NCBI RefSeq assembly: GCF_014640155.1
Contig: NZ_BMGK01000007.1
Coordinates: forward strand, 1 to 64,000
Direction: 5' to 3'
Origin: Planktosalinus lacus
GTDB lineage: Bacteria > Bacteroidota > Bacteroidia > Flavobacteriales > Flavobacteriaceae
Length of the DNA stretch: 64,000 nt
Each line of letters begins with the position of its first letter. Position 1 is the first letter of the stretch. The translations under genes and the position numbers were made by a program. Of the stretch, positions 54,126 through 63,905 are shown piece by piece. Under the pieces are notes generated by a model. The model searched no databases and had not been told where the DNA came from. It worked only from the letters and a program-made list of their open reading frames with translations.

Positions 54126-56429
54126 CTATTTCTTGATGATTTTTTTCACAAAAACAGTCCCAGATTCAGAGGTTACTTTTACAAAATAGACCCCGCCACT
54201 TAAGGAGTCCAAAGCAATGGTGGTTTGTGCTTTGTGTTGTAAAACCCTCGTTCCGGAAGAAGTATAAACCTCCACCTGTTGTATGGTTTCACCCGCTAAA
54301 TCAACAGTGATCAACTGGTGCGCAGGATTGGGATAGATGCGTAGCTTACCCGTAGCAGCATTTTCAAATTCAGGACCGGACAGAGTACTTAAATCTATAG
54401 AAAACTTCACCAGCCCCAAATCGAGTGTAGCCATATAGACCTCAACGCTTTCTTCTTCAAAACTAAAATCCATACTGTATGTGCCGGTATTGGCAAACAT
54501 ATCTGTAGTGATTGTAGTCCAGGTGTCACCATTGTCTCCGCTGTAAAGTACCTTTGAACTGTTATAACTGGAAGTGGGTACAGCAGCAATCACATGACCG
54601 TCTGTATGTTGTGAAAATTTTAATTTTCTTACGTTGAAATCACTGTGAACCTGCTCCCAGTTTTGACCACCATCTGTAGTTTTGTAAATACCTGACTGTG
54701 CTGCCAACAGATACATTTCCGGGTTATTCGGATTGCGTTGCAGGTCAAAAATCATATCTTCTGAGGACAGTGATAATCCATTGGAAATATCCACCCAGCT
54801 AGTACCCCCGTTAGTAGATTCATATACTTTATTGTTGAGCGAAATTAATACGTGCTCTGAGTTTGACTCATCTATGTGGATGGCATAGATAAGGCCTGTT
54901 TCCGGCAAGACAACTTCCGTTTCAACGACATTGAGCATATCTGAAAAATCAAGGATTTTCACACCTGACTCAAAAAAGGATACCCATACTTTGTGTGTAT
55001 CATTTGGATCTGCAGTTAGCTGAACCAGGTTGTCAAAAAAGATTTGATAAATGCTTTCAGTTGTTTGTCCATGATCGTCACTTACATATAAGTTAGAACC
55101 GGAAAAACCACCTCTAAATGAGTATAATCGCCCCGGAATATTAGAATCTGCCTTATAAAAAGGAATGCCTTCATTTGAAAAAATAAAAATGGGCACAATG
55201 TCATAATGCTGTTCCTCACCAGTATTAATATTAGTGTGGACTATGCCCTGCTGAACACTGTGATACAAATGTTTTTCAGTTTCGTTTTCAAAAATACTTA
55301 CAAGGGTTGAATGGTAAAACCTATTGTAATGCCTGCTCATACTTTCTCCACCATCTGTTGAAAACATGGGGTGATAATTTGCATTGATAAACACCTCATT
55401 TGATGCAAAAGGATTGAATGAAGCATTCAGACCATAGTAATAAATGGTTGGATCTTCGGTGGGATAGACATAATTGGTCCAGTTTGATGCGCCGTCATAG
55501 CTTATCAGTACCTCATTTTCCTCCAGTAATAACAAGTGGTTGAGGTCGTTTGGATTGTAGACAATTTTGTTGATATTGTTCATAATGTCATCTGTCCAGC
55601 TGAGGTTGGATGCCGTCCAGCTGGCCCCACCGTCCAGTGAATGATAGAGGTCTTGCTGGTGGTTTTCGTCATGACCCACATAAGTACCCGCCAGTATGTT
55701 TTCAGGGTCTTGCGGGTGAAAGGTCAGTGCATAGAAGGAGGAACCTATAAGCTCGGTACTCCAGGTGGCTCCAGCATCTTCAGAAATCATAATTCCGCCG
55801 GCATTGTATTCGGGGCCAATATCGCGCATGATGAAAACTTTTTCAGCATTATTGGGACTCACCGCTACACTGTTTGGAAATACCCCATCATAGTTTTCGG
55901 TAAAATAGATTTCATTCCAGTTACTTCCTCCGTCGTTAGTGTAATATACTTTTCCAAAGCCGGCAAAGCCTACACGGTAGCCTTGATAGGCAATCAGCAC
56001 ATCAGTATTGTTTTCCTGCAAGTCATAAAACATTACCCACTCTTTGTCAGAATCTGGTGGAATGGGCAATATAAACTCCTTCACGATGCTGTTGCTGTTG
56101 AGGTCATAGATGTAAATGCCGTTGTTTTGCTCTGAGTAGTCCACATAAAAACTTAGCTGATGCCCGTTCAGATAGCGCAGGTTTTTCAGGTATACTTCAT
56201 TTTCAGGAAAAGAAAATAAAATATCCCAGGTTTCACCTTTATCGTTTGAAACGAGGATGTGGTTGCCCAGGGTGACTGCATAGAGCTTATTTTCAGTAGT
56301 GGGGTCAAAAGTGATGTCGTCTAAACGTCCATAGGCATCTGTTCCTTCAAAGCTTAAAGGAGTTTGAGCCGTACAAATATTCATGATGCTAAAAACGGCT
56401 ATCAGTGTTAAAGTAAATAAGTGTTTCAT
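54126..56429 (-). CDS. T9SS-exported sortilin/BNR-repeat protein
   Basis: 767 residues from ATG 56429; the frame extends upstream but the signal peptide MKHLFTLTLIAVFSIMNICTA fixes the start. Asp-box repeats (SNDKGETWD, TNDGGSNWN, SEDAGATWS, STNGGTSWV, TTDGGQNWE) indicate a beta-propeller like Vps10/sortilin or exo-alpha-sialidases. Tail: RIYPNP, LSGGVYFVKVTS, VKKIIKK (T9SS type A). Role probably binding or glycan recognition. Confidence 0.92.
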   Translation of the reverse strand: MKHLFTLTLIAVFSIMNICTAQTPLSFEGTDAYGRLDDITFDPTTENKLYAVTLGNHILVSNDKGETWDILFSFPENEVYLKNLRYLNGHQLSFYVDYSEQNNGIYIYDLNSNSIVKEFILPIPPDSDKEWVMFYDLQENNTDVLIAYQGYRVGFAGFGKVYYTNDGGSNWNEIYFTENYDGVFPNSVAVSPNNAEKVFIMRDIGPEYNAGGIMISEDAGATWSTELIGSSFYALTFHPQDPENILAGTYVGHDENHQQDLYHSLDGGASWTASNLSWTDDIMNNINKIVYNPNDLNHLLLLEENEVLISYDGASNWTNYVYPTEDPTIYYYGLNASFNPFASNEVFINANYHPMFSTDGGESMSRHYNRFYHSTLVSIFENETEKHLYHSVQQGIVHTNINTGEEQHYDIVPIFIFSNEGIPFYKADSNIPGRLYSFRGGFSGSNLYVSDDHGQTTESIYQIFFDNLVQLTADPNDTHKVWVSFFESGVKILDFSDMLNVVETEVVLPETGLIYAIHIDESNSEHVLISLNNKVYESTNGGTSWVDISNGLSLSSEDMIFDLQRNPNNPEMYLLAAQSGIYKTTDGGQNWEQVHSDFNVRKLKFSQHTDGHVIAAVPTSSYNSSKVLYSGDNGDTWTTITTDMFANTGTYSMDFSFEEESVEVYMATLDLGLVKFSIDLSTLSGPEFENAATGKLRIYPNPAHQLITVDLAGETIQQVEVYTSSGTRVLQHKAQTTIALDSLSGGVYFVKVTSESGTVFVKKIIKK

Positions 56430-56544
56430 TTGTTCTCTTTTATTCGTTTTTAAAATTGATTTGCCAAATGTTCCAAAACCAAATGAAATCAATCTAAAAA
56501 TTACACCGAAAAAGTGTGACATGGATTGGTCAAAAGTGTGATGC

Positions 56545-58182
56545 TTATTTTAAAGAAGAGAGGTAATTGAAGAGTAAAGAGCTGTCTTCCAGTTCCATTT
56601 TCTTCGAAATGCGTTCTTTGCGTTTTCTGCAGGCCTCGGCGGTGATGTTGAGCAAGGCTGCTATTTCTTTATGACTTAAATTCATATACAGATAGGTCAC
56701 AAACCGAATGTCGTTGGCATTCAGGCTGGGATGACGCCTTTTCAAGCGCGTCAAAAAGTTGTGATTTACCTCTTCAAAATGCCTGATAAACTCATCCCAT
56801 TCAGCATCAGTTTTCAATAATGCTTTCAGCTTTTTAATTTGTTCTTTGATGCTTTTATTGTCGTTGATTTCCGGATTGTTTGATAAATCATTGATGAGGG
56901 CGGCAATGAGTTCATTGCGTTCAGAAAGGTAGAGTGCCTTGGCCGATAGTTTGCGATTGCGCACTTCTATTTCGTTTTTCAATCGTTCCTGCTCCAGTAA
57001 ACCGAGTGTTTCTTTTTCCTGCATTTGTTGTTCCAGAAGCAGGTTGTCGCTTTGCTTTTGTTTAAGCTCCAGGGCATTCAATTCCTGATTTCGACGGTGC
57101 AACACTTTCTCTTGTTTGTTTTTTATATAGCTGTTACGCAAGGCCCAGCCGGTGAGTAAAAAAGCCAAAAGAGCACCACCCAATAACTGAAAATAGGATT
57201 TGCGCTGCTTTTCCAGTTTTTGTTTATTCTCTCTTAGTTGCTGCTGGTAATTTTGTATTTCAAACTTTACTTTGTTCGTTTCATACAGCTTTCCGTTTTT
57301 GATATTGTTGAGGTCTGTATGTAAACTCAACAATGAGTCTTTGGCGGCAAGTGCCTGTTCATACTGATCGGTTTGAGTATACAGTGCTACTAACTGTTCA
57401 TATACCAGCATTTTACTTTCCAGGTTTACCGGTTTTTCGAGCGCTTTGAGGGCATAGGATTCCGCCGTAAGTAATTCATTCAGGGCTTCATAAACATTGG
57501 AAAGGATGAGCAATACCGAAAGTCTGAGTTCAGTATCCTGTTTAAGTTCTTCCTGTGAGAGCAGCTCAAGCGCAAGTTCAACAGCTTTTGCATATTCCTT
57601 TCTCAAAAGCAGGTTGTCTGCCAAACCAATTTGGGCTTCAGTAACCACGGCGGGGTTTTCTTCTCTGAGTGAAAGCGCCTCTTCAAGGAAGTAAAGGGCT
57701 TGTTGTGGCATTTCGTTGCTGTTGTATGCCAAACCGAGGTTGACGGCATACAGGGCAATTTTTTTTTGATCGCTTACATTTTTGGCAAGTTCATAGGCTT
57801 TTTCAAAATATTCGATGGCACGGCTGTAATTTTTTTCGCGTAAAAACAAGATGGCAATATTGTTCAACACGGTCATTTCCTGTTGTGCATCCAGCTCTTT
57901 GATAGCCAATGTGTAAGCTTCCAGATAGTAATTGAGGGCCTCCCCATAGTCCAGCATAGAATAATAGTTGGCGCCCATATTGTTGAGTGCCAGAAAGTGT
58001 TGCTTGTGCCAGTTGTTTTCGACGGCCAGTGTTTTGGCTTCAGCAAGTAATTCCAGTGAACGGCTGTAGTCTTTGATATACATCGATTCAACAGCTTGCC
58101 TGATCAGCGTGTCACTTTCTTGCTGAGCTATGCCCGGTACTGATACTAAGGAGAAGAAAAACAAAAACACCCATCTTTTCAT
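56545..58182 (-). CDS. TPR sensor with C-terminal LuxR-type DNA-binding domain
   Basis: 545 residues from ATG 58182 (signal MKRWVFLFFFSLVSVPGIA). At least six TPRs cover ~25-330 in the periplasm; a membrane helix is at about 330-350 (LLGGALLAFLLTGWAL), then a long coiled coil, then a LuxR-type helix-turn-helix (DIRFVTYLYMNLSHKEIAALLNITAEACRKRKERI). A one-piece membrane-bound transcription factor, common in Bacteroidota. It is divergent from the TPR-LytS gene. Confidence 0.88.
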   Translation of the reverse strand: MKRWVFLFFFSLVSVPGIAQQESDTLIRQAVESMYIKDYSRSLELLAEAKTLAVENNWHKQHFLALNNMGANYYSMLDYGEALNYYLEAYTLAIKELDAQQEMTVLNNIAILFLREKNYSRAIEYFEKAYELAKNVSDQKKIALYAVNLGLAYNSNEMPQQALYFLEEALSLREENPAVVTEAQIGLADNLLLRKEYAKAVELALELLSQEELKQDTELRLSVLLILSNVYEALNELLTAESYALKALEKPVNLESKMLVYEQLVALYTQTDQYEQALAAKDSLLSLHTDLNNIKNGKLYETNKVKFEIQNYQQQLRENKQKLEKQRKSYFQLLGGALLAFLLTGWALRNSYIKNKQEKVLHRRNQELNALELKQKQSDNLLLEQQMQEKETLGLLEQERLKNEIEVRNRKLSAKALYLSERNELIAALINDLSNNPEINDNKSIKEQIKKLKALLKTDAEWDEFIRHFEEVNHNFLTRLKRRHPSLNANDIRFVTYLYMNLSHKEIAALLNITAEACRKRKERISKKMELEDSSLLFNYLSSLK

Positions 58183-58365
58183 AAGGGCTGAATGGCTTGG
58201 TGGTTGGACGAACACAAATGTCGAAAAATTAAATGAGATGGCATAGCTGTTTTTTTTAGTGTAATGAACTTAATTATACCCATGCCATACCCACTCACAA
58301 TCAATCAAATTCTCAATGAAACGCTGCAAATTCTAATTTAACATGGAATCAAAGTGAGGAAACCC

Positions 58366-58373
58366 TACATTTG
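58366..58373 (+). promoter_or_regulatory. -7 box of the TPR-LytS gene
   Basis: TACATTTG matches TAnnTTTG, 23 bp before ATG 58397. No clear -33 element. Confidence 0.45.
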
Positions 58374-58396
58374 TTTTGTGATTTAATGCCTTGACA

Positions 58397-60367
58397 ATGA
58401 CAAATGTCTTCAAACTGATTGCCTTTTTCCTGTTTTTCACGTTAACTGTCTTTGCGCAACAACAGCAAATAGACAGTTTAAAAGCTGTCCTGTCAACTCA
58501 GCAAAACGATCTTGACAAAGCGCAAACACTAAACACCCTTGCCGGTTACAGCCTGTACAACAATCCAGAAGCATCTCAGGGCTATGCTCAGGAAGCACTC
58601 ACAATCTCAAAAAAAATAAACTTCACAGAAGCGCAGGGAACGGCTTATATCAACCTGGGAAATTACAACATCATCACCGGGAAATATCCCGAGGCCCTGG
58701 AGTATTTTCGCCTCGCGAAAGACCTTTATGAGTCGGTTTCTGAAACGGAGTTTAAAGAGCAACTGGCGCGCGTATATGGGAGTATCGGCATCGTGTTTTC
58801 TGAGCAAAGCAGCTATGACAAAGCCTTGCAATACCATTTAAAAGCCCTGCGGATTTATGAAAACGGACAGGACAAACAAAGGCTGGCCCGGGTGTACAAC
58901 AACATCGGTATTGTGTTTAAGGCCCAAAAAGACCATTTTAAAGCATTGAACTATTTTATTAAGGCCTATACCTTGCAAGATAGTCTGGACGACCCCACGA
59001 TCGCCACTACCACGACAAACATTGGGAATAGTTATCTCTCTCAAAAACAACTGAAGGAGGCCAAGGACTATTATGACCGGGCGCTACAGCAGTTTCAGCT
59101 ACATCCTGACAGCAGGGGGATGGGTGAGCTTTATAACAACCTGGGGGTGTATTACCAACAAGCGGGGGAAAATGAAAAAGCCCTGCAATCCTGGGAAAAG
59201 GCCATCCACTCTTTTGAGCAGATTGATGATAAATTCGGGCTTTCTGATACCTACTACTATTTAGGCGGATTTTACACCACTCAAAAAAAGTATGCGGAAG
59301 CAATCACTGCTACCCAAAAAGCACAGGACCTGGCCAAAGAAATCGCAACACTTGAAATGCTGGTGCTTACCGAGCAACAACTACAGGACATCTATGAGCA
59401 AACTGGCGACTACCGCCAGGCATTGATTCACGGCAAAGAGTATGACCGGTTTAAAGACAGCCTGGTGAGCTACCAAAACATTCGCAAAACCATTCAGTCT
59501 GAAATGGATTTTGAATTTGAGAAAAAGGAAGCCCTCCATAAAGAACAGCAGCAACAACAAGCCGCAATTTTGGGCGAGCAGTCTAAACGGCACCGGCAGC
59601 AACTCATTTTTGGAGCTGTGTTTGTGTTTTTAAGTGTGGGTCTGGGCTTTTTGTTTTACAACCGCAACCAACTTAAAAAAACACTTACCCTTCAGAAAAA
59701 CCTGGCCGAGTATGAACAAAAAGCCTTGCACCTGCAAATGAATCCGCATTTTGTGTTTAATTGCCTGGGGTCTATCTCGAGTTTTATCGTTCAAAACGGC
59801 AACGACTCTGCCATAAAATACCTCGCCAAGTTTTCTAAATTGATGCGGCTCACGCTCGAGTATTCCAAGGAATCACTCATTCCCGTGGACAAAGAAATAG
59901 AAGCCCTGCAGAATTATCTGGAGCTGGAGCAGTTGCGATTCAACAGAGCCTTTGACTTTTCCATTACCAAAGACCCACAAATTGAAGATGATGTGGCCCT
60001 GCCGCCGCTTTTGATACAGCCTTTTGTGGAAAATGCCATTATACACGGGGTGATTCCCAAAAAGGAACAAGGAATGTTGTCTGTCGACTTTTCTATTACA
60101 AACAATCAATTGGTGTGTACGGTAACTGACAATGGCATCGGAATTAAAACCTCCCAAAGACTCAAAGAACAATCAGTTTCTGTTCACAAATCCATGGCGC
60201 TGGACATCATCAGAAACCGCTTGAAAATGATTGAAAACTCCACAGCAAAATCGTCCAAGCTGAGCATCGAAGAAACCAGTGATAGCCAGGGAAACACCAC
60301 CGGCACCCGGGTGGTGCTGCAGTTGCCTTTACAATATGATTCAAAACAACCCATTAAAAAGTCTTAA
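58397..60367 (+). CDS. TPR-containing LytS-type sensor histidine kinase
   Basis: 656 residues from ATG 58397 (a TTG is two codons upstream). Signal peptide to residue ~20; seven or so TPRs at ~30-350; coiled coil and TM (~405-421); His_kinase domain with phospho-acceptor H451 in LQMNPHFVFNCLGSI; HATPase with PPLLIQPFVENAIIHG. It pairs with the LytTR regulator 2 bp downstream. Confidence 0.93.
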   Translation: MTNVFKLIAFFLFFTLTVFAQQQQIDSLKAVLSTQQNDLDKAQTLNTLAGYSLYNNPEASQGYAQEALTISKKINFTEAQGTAYINLGNYNIITGKYPEALEYFRLAKDLYESVSETEFKEQLARVYGSIGIVFSEQSSYDKALQYHLKALRIYENGQDKQRLARVYNNIGIVFKAQKDHFKALNYFIKAYTLQDSLDDPTIATTTTNIGNSYLSQKQLKEAKDYYDRALQQFQLHPDSRGMGELYNNLGVYYQQAGENEKALQSWEKAIHSFEQIDDKFGLSDTYYYLGGFYTTQKKYAEAITATQKAQDLAKEIATLEMLVLTEQQLQDIYEQTGDYRQALIHGKEYDRFKDSLVSYQNIRKTIQSEMDFEFEKKEALHKEQQQQQAAILGEQSKRHRQQLIFGAVFVFLSVGLGFLFYNRNQLKKTLTLQKNLAEYEQKALHLQMNPHFVFNCLGSISSFIVQNGNDSAIKYLAKFSKLMRLTLEYSKESLIPVDKEIEALQNYLELEQLRFNRAFDFSITKDPQIEDDVALPPLLIQPFVENAIIHGVIPKKEQGMLSVDFSITNNQLVCTVTDNGIGIKTSQRLKEQSVSVHKSMALDIIRNRLKMIENSTAKSSKLSIEETSDSQGNTTGTRVVLQLPLQYDSKQPIKKS

Positions 60368-60369
60368 AC

Positions 60370-61146
60370 GTGCAAAACAAACCAAAGATAACAGCTGTAT
60401 TGGTCGATGACGATGCCCATTTGCGAAAAGGCATGAAAGCCATGCTGGAGCTGTATGCTTCGGAGTTTCAAATAGTCGGTGAGGCCGAAAACGTCCATGA
60501 TGCGATTGCAGTGATCAGCAACCAAAATCCGCAGGTGGTGTTCCTCGACATACAACTTTCAGAGGGCACCGGATTTGACATCCTTGAAAAACTGACGGAA
60601 CTTCAGGGGAAAATTTCCTTTCAGGTGGTGTTTATCACCGCACACGAGCAATATGCCATCAAAGCATTTCGCTTTAGCGCACTCGACTTTTTACTCAAGC
60701 CCGTGGATCCTGAAGAACTGCAAAAAGTGGTTGCCAAAATACAAGCCACCCTGCAAAAGCATGAAAACTTTGAACACATCGAACTGCTGCTGGAAAACAT
60801 CCGGAAGAAAGCCGATAACTTCAAACGCATCGCCCTTTCAACTGCAGAGGGCATACACTTGTTTAACATCAACGAAATACTGCGGTGTGAATCAGAAGAC
60901 AATTACACCAAATTTTACTTTGTAAACGGCAAAAGTATTTTGATTTCAAAAACCCTGAAGGAGTATGAAGAACTGCTGGGAGGGCAGGGGTTTGAACGCA
61001 TTCATCAATCACACCTCATCAACCTGGCCTTTTTAAAATCATACATTAGAAAAGATGGCGGCTATGTGGTGATGTCAGACGGCAGTCATTTACCCATTTC
61101 GCAACGTAAAAAAGAACGGCTGCAGGAAATTTTAAAAACCATTTGA
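60370..61146 (+). CDS. LytTR family response regulator
   Basis: 258 residues, GTG start, 2 bp after the kinase gene. Receiver domain 1-120 with D60 as phosphate acceptor (VVFLDIQLSEGTGFD) and LLKPVDPEEL; LytTR DNA-binding domain ~155-258 (ILRCESEDNYTKFYF, FERIHQSHLINLAFLKSYIRKDGGYVVMSDGSHLPISQRKK). Two-component partner of the TPR-LytS kinase. Confidence 0.96.
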   Translation: MQNKPKITAVLVDDDAHLRKGMKAMLELYASEFQIVGEAENVHDAIAVISNQNPQVVFLDIQLSEGTGFDILEKLTELQGKISFQVVFITAHEQYAIKAFRFSALDFLLKPVDPEELQKVVAKIQATLQKHENFEHIELLLENIRKKADNFKRIALSTAEGIHLFNINEILRCESEDNYTKFYFVNGKSILISKTLKEYEELLGGQGFERIHQSHLINLAFLKSYIRKDGGYVVMSDGSHLPISQRKKERLQEILKTI

Positions 61147-61251
61147 ACAAATTCTAAATGAAACCTGTGATATACTCATTGACCCCATTAAATCTAAAAC
61201 TTTCAAGTTACATTCGCTAAAACAATACACGAGCAATCAAAAATATATACT

Positions 61252-63228
61252 ATGAAACAGTTAACCTTTCTTTTCCTCTTTATATGCGGACTGGCCCAGG
61301 CCCAGGTGGTCAATATTCCTGACACCAATTTTAAGAACACATTGCTTGCGGCAAGCGCCGGCAATAACACCGCCAAAGACCAAAACGGGGTTTCGATTGT
61401 CATTGACACCAATGGGGATAGCGAAATTCAGGTGAGTGAAGCACTTACAGTCTATGAGCTGGACGTTATTAACTCCGGCATTGATGACTTAACAGGTATT
61501 GAAGCCTTTACAAACCTGACCGATTTGTTATGTGACCAAAACAACCTGGATGTATTGGACGTTTCCGCCCTTACCGAGCTTCTAAACCTTACTTGTTCAG
61601 CAAACAACCTAACTGAACTGGACTTATCTGATAACCCAAACCTTGAATTTGTATGGGCACTCAGCAACCCCCTTACCTTTATGAATGTAAAAAATGGAAA
61701 CACATTTGATCCGTTCGAAATTGGTACCGGCACCTGGATGGAAATGTGGGCCAACCTGCCTGACGATTGCTATGTCTGTGCAGATGAAAGTGAAATTGAA
61801 GACATAGACGAATTTTTGAATGATATAGGAACCGGCAAACACGTCTCTTCTTACTGTACCGTTACCCCGGGGGGCGATTACAACACCATTACCGGGCAGA
61901 TGCTGTTTGATGTGGACAATGACGGTAGTTGTGACGGAGTAGAATTTCCTCAGCCATACATCAGGATGGACCTGACAGACGGCACTGAAACCGGAGCCAG
62001 TTTTACCGATGATACCGGAGAGTATCTCTTTTATACTCAAGAGGGCACCTTCACCCTGACACCCAATTTTGAAAACATGGAATTTTTCACCATCACTCCC
62101 ACGACTGCTTCAGTAACCTTCCCGGTGGTGGATAACAGTGTGGAAGTGATCGACTTTTGTATAGCTGCAAACGGGGTGCATCCTGATCTCGAAATCGTAA
62201 TTGCGCCATTGCTTCCTGCCCGTCCCGGTTTTGAAGCCACTTACAAAATTGTGTATCGCAACAAAGGCAACCAGGCCATAACACAAACAGACGGTGTGAA
62301 CTTTTACTTCCAGGATAATTTTATGGACTTTGTGTCGGCTACTGAAACACCGGACAGCCAATCAGAAGGAGTGCTTCGCTGGGACTATGAAGATTTGCTT
62401 CCCTTTGAGGAACGCAGCATCGTTGTCACGATGGATATTAACCCTCCAACAGACCCAGACAACCCGGTAAACATTGATGACATCCTGCTTTTTGAAGCCA
62501 TCATACAACCTCTGGCTGGCGACGAAACCATCGAAGACAATACCTATATCCACAGTCAAACCGTAGTGGGCGCTTTTGACCCCAATGATATCTTGTGCCT
62601 GGAAGGCGACATCGAAGACCCTGTAAACATCGGTGAGCAACTTCATTACCTCGTGCGCTTTGAAAACACCGGTAATTTCCCTGCCGAAAATGTGGTGGTT
62701 ACTATGGAAATCAATTCCCAGCAGTTTGACCCTGAAACGGTATTGCTACTCAATGCCTCTCATGGTGTGGAAGCCCGTTTGGTGGGGAATGTCGCTGAGT
62801 TTTTCTTTCAGGACATCCAACTGGCCTCAGGAGGACATGGCAATATATTGCTGGCAGTAGAAACCCTGAATAGCCTGCAGGAAGGCGATGCCGTGATGAA
62901 CAAAGCAGCCATTTATTTTGATTACAACGCTCCCATCACCACCAATGAAGCCAGCACCCTGTTTGAAGCCACAATGAGCACGCAGGATCCCGAACTCAAT
63001 GCCGGTATCAAAGTGTACCCCAACCCGGCCCGCGATGTGGTGACGATCACCTCAAGCACACTGATGAACTCCATCGAATGGTATGATGTTTCGGGACGCT
63101 TGTTACGCCTCCATCTGGTAGACAGTCAAGAAACCCAGCTGGATGTTTCTAAGCAGGCAACAGGTGTTTACTTTATCAAAATCAATACTCCACAGGGAAG
63201 CATTGTCAAGAAGCTAATAAAGCAATAA
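61252..63228 (+). CDS. T9SS cargo with leucine-rich repeats and DUF7619-like domain
   Basis: 658 residues. Signal peptide 1-17. Leucine-rich repeats ~65-135 (LDVLDVSALTELLNLTCSANNLTELDLSDNPNLEFV). Beta-sandwich repeats follow, then a DUF11/DUF7619-like part (VGAFDPNDILCLEGD, LHYLVRFENTGNFPAENVVVTMEI). T9SS tail (KVYPNPARDVVTI, QATGVYFIKI, VKKLIKQ). Positioned next to the two-component pair that may control it. Confidence 0.9.
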   Translation: MKQLTFLFLFICGLAQAQVVNIPDTNFKNTLLAASAGNNTAKDQNGVSIVIDTNGDSEIQVSEALTVYELDVINSGIDDLTGIEAFTNLTDLLCDQNNLDVLDVSALTELLNLTCSANNLTELDLSDNPNLEFVWALSNPLTFMNVKNGNTFDPFEIGTGTWMEMWANLPDDCYVCADESEIEDIDEFLNDIGTGKHVSSYCTVTPGGDYNTITGQMLFDVDNDGSCDGVEFPQPYIRMDLTDGTETGASFTDDTGEYLFYTQEGTFTLTPNFENMEFFTITPTTASVTFPVVDNSVEVIDFCIAANGVHPDLEIVIAPLLPARPGFEATYKIVYRNKGNQAITQTDGVNFYFQDNFMDFVSATETPDSQSEGVLRWDYEDLLPFEERSIVVTMDINPPTDPDNPVNIDDILLFEAIIQPLAGDETIEDNTYIHSQTVVGAFDPNDILCLEGDIEDPVNIGEQLHYLVRFENTGNFPAENVVVTMEINSQQFDPETVLLLNASHGVEARLVGNVAEFFFQDIQLASGGHGNILLAVETLNSLQEGDAVMNKAAIYFDYNAPITTNEASTLFEATMSTQDPELNAGIKVYPNPARDVVTITSSTLMNSIEWYDVSGRLLRLHLVDSQETQLDVSKQATGVYFIKINTPQGSIVKKLIKQ

Positions 63229-63244
63229 GTTGTGTTAAATGAAG

Positions 63245-63291
63245 AAGTGGAGCGTGAAGAGAAAAAATCTTTGATCGCTTCACTTTTTTTT
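63245..63291 (+). terminator. Terminator of the LRR T9SS gene
   Basis: AAGTGGAGCG (63245-63254) pairs with CGCTTCACTT (63276-63285) with one wobble, followed by a T run. Confidence 0.75.
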
Positions 63292-63541
63292 AACCCATTT
63301 GTAGTCATTATTAATTTGACAATTCCCTTTCTAAATTCACCCTTGCCTGTTGCTCACAGGCCTCATAAAACTCTTTTTTTTTTATATTCTGTCTAAAGTC
63401 AGAAAATGTAAACTGAAAAAAAACTGAAAAAAAACAACAAATTTGAACTTCCCTGATTAGTGTTGACCGTTTTTAAACATTAATTTTATTCTTAAAAATA
63501 GTCATTGATTTTTGGTGAAAAGTACTTTTTATAGCATTCAT
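63292..63541. other. Non-coding spacer after the LRR T9SS gene
   Basis: About 250 bp, AT-rich, no gene and no clear promoter. Contains a small A-rich duplication (AAACTGAAAAAAAACTGAAA around 63415-63440). Confidence 0.5.
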
Positions 63542-63629
63542 ATGCCTTTATCATGCCTTTAAGGTGGCATGAAAGTGGCATTAGAGTGGCATTAGAGTGG
63601 CATTCAAGTGGGACTCGGGTGGCACTCGC
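63542..63629. repeat. 11-bp tandem repeat, eight units
   Basis: Eight consecutive 11-bp units in perfect phase. The first two are ATGCCTTTATC and ATGCCTTTAAG, the next four GTGGCATGAAA / GTGGCATTAGA (twice) / GTGGCATTCAA, the last two GTGGGACTCGG and GTGGCACTCGC. 11 bp is not a multiple of 3 and the area has no gene. Confidence 0.9.
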
Positions 63630-63636
63630 TTCAGGC

Positions 63637-63778
63637 GAACCATACAGTAACCATGCATGAACCATACATAGACCCCACCTGAATCATACACTCATGCATC
63701 ATGAATCATACATTCATGCAGGTGAGTCTATACATTCGTTTTTGGGTTTTTACTTGAACCATACACTCATGCGTGCAT
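63637..63778. repeat. 22-bp tandem repeat adjoining the 11-bp array
   Basis: Units at 63637, 63659, 63681 and 63703 start GAACCATACA, GAACCATACA, GAATCATACA and GAATCATACA, spaced 22 bp, then a degenerate unit and a last GAACCATACACTCATGC at 63756. 22 is twice the period of the neighbouring array. CATGCAT motifs recur inside. Confidence 0.85.
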
Positions 63779-63905
63779 TTTTTCTGATATTTAGATGAAA
63801 GCAGTATTAAGATGGAGGTGAGTAGTGAGCTCATATAAGAGAATAGAGAAGAGAAAATAGAATATAGAAAAGAGACTTTAAGATTCACTATTCAAATCAT
63901 CTATC

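Noticed and set aside
63637-63778. Plasmid iterons or a phage attachment site
   Set aside because: No replication or integrase gene is in the window; kept only as an unexplained repeat.
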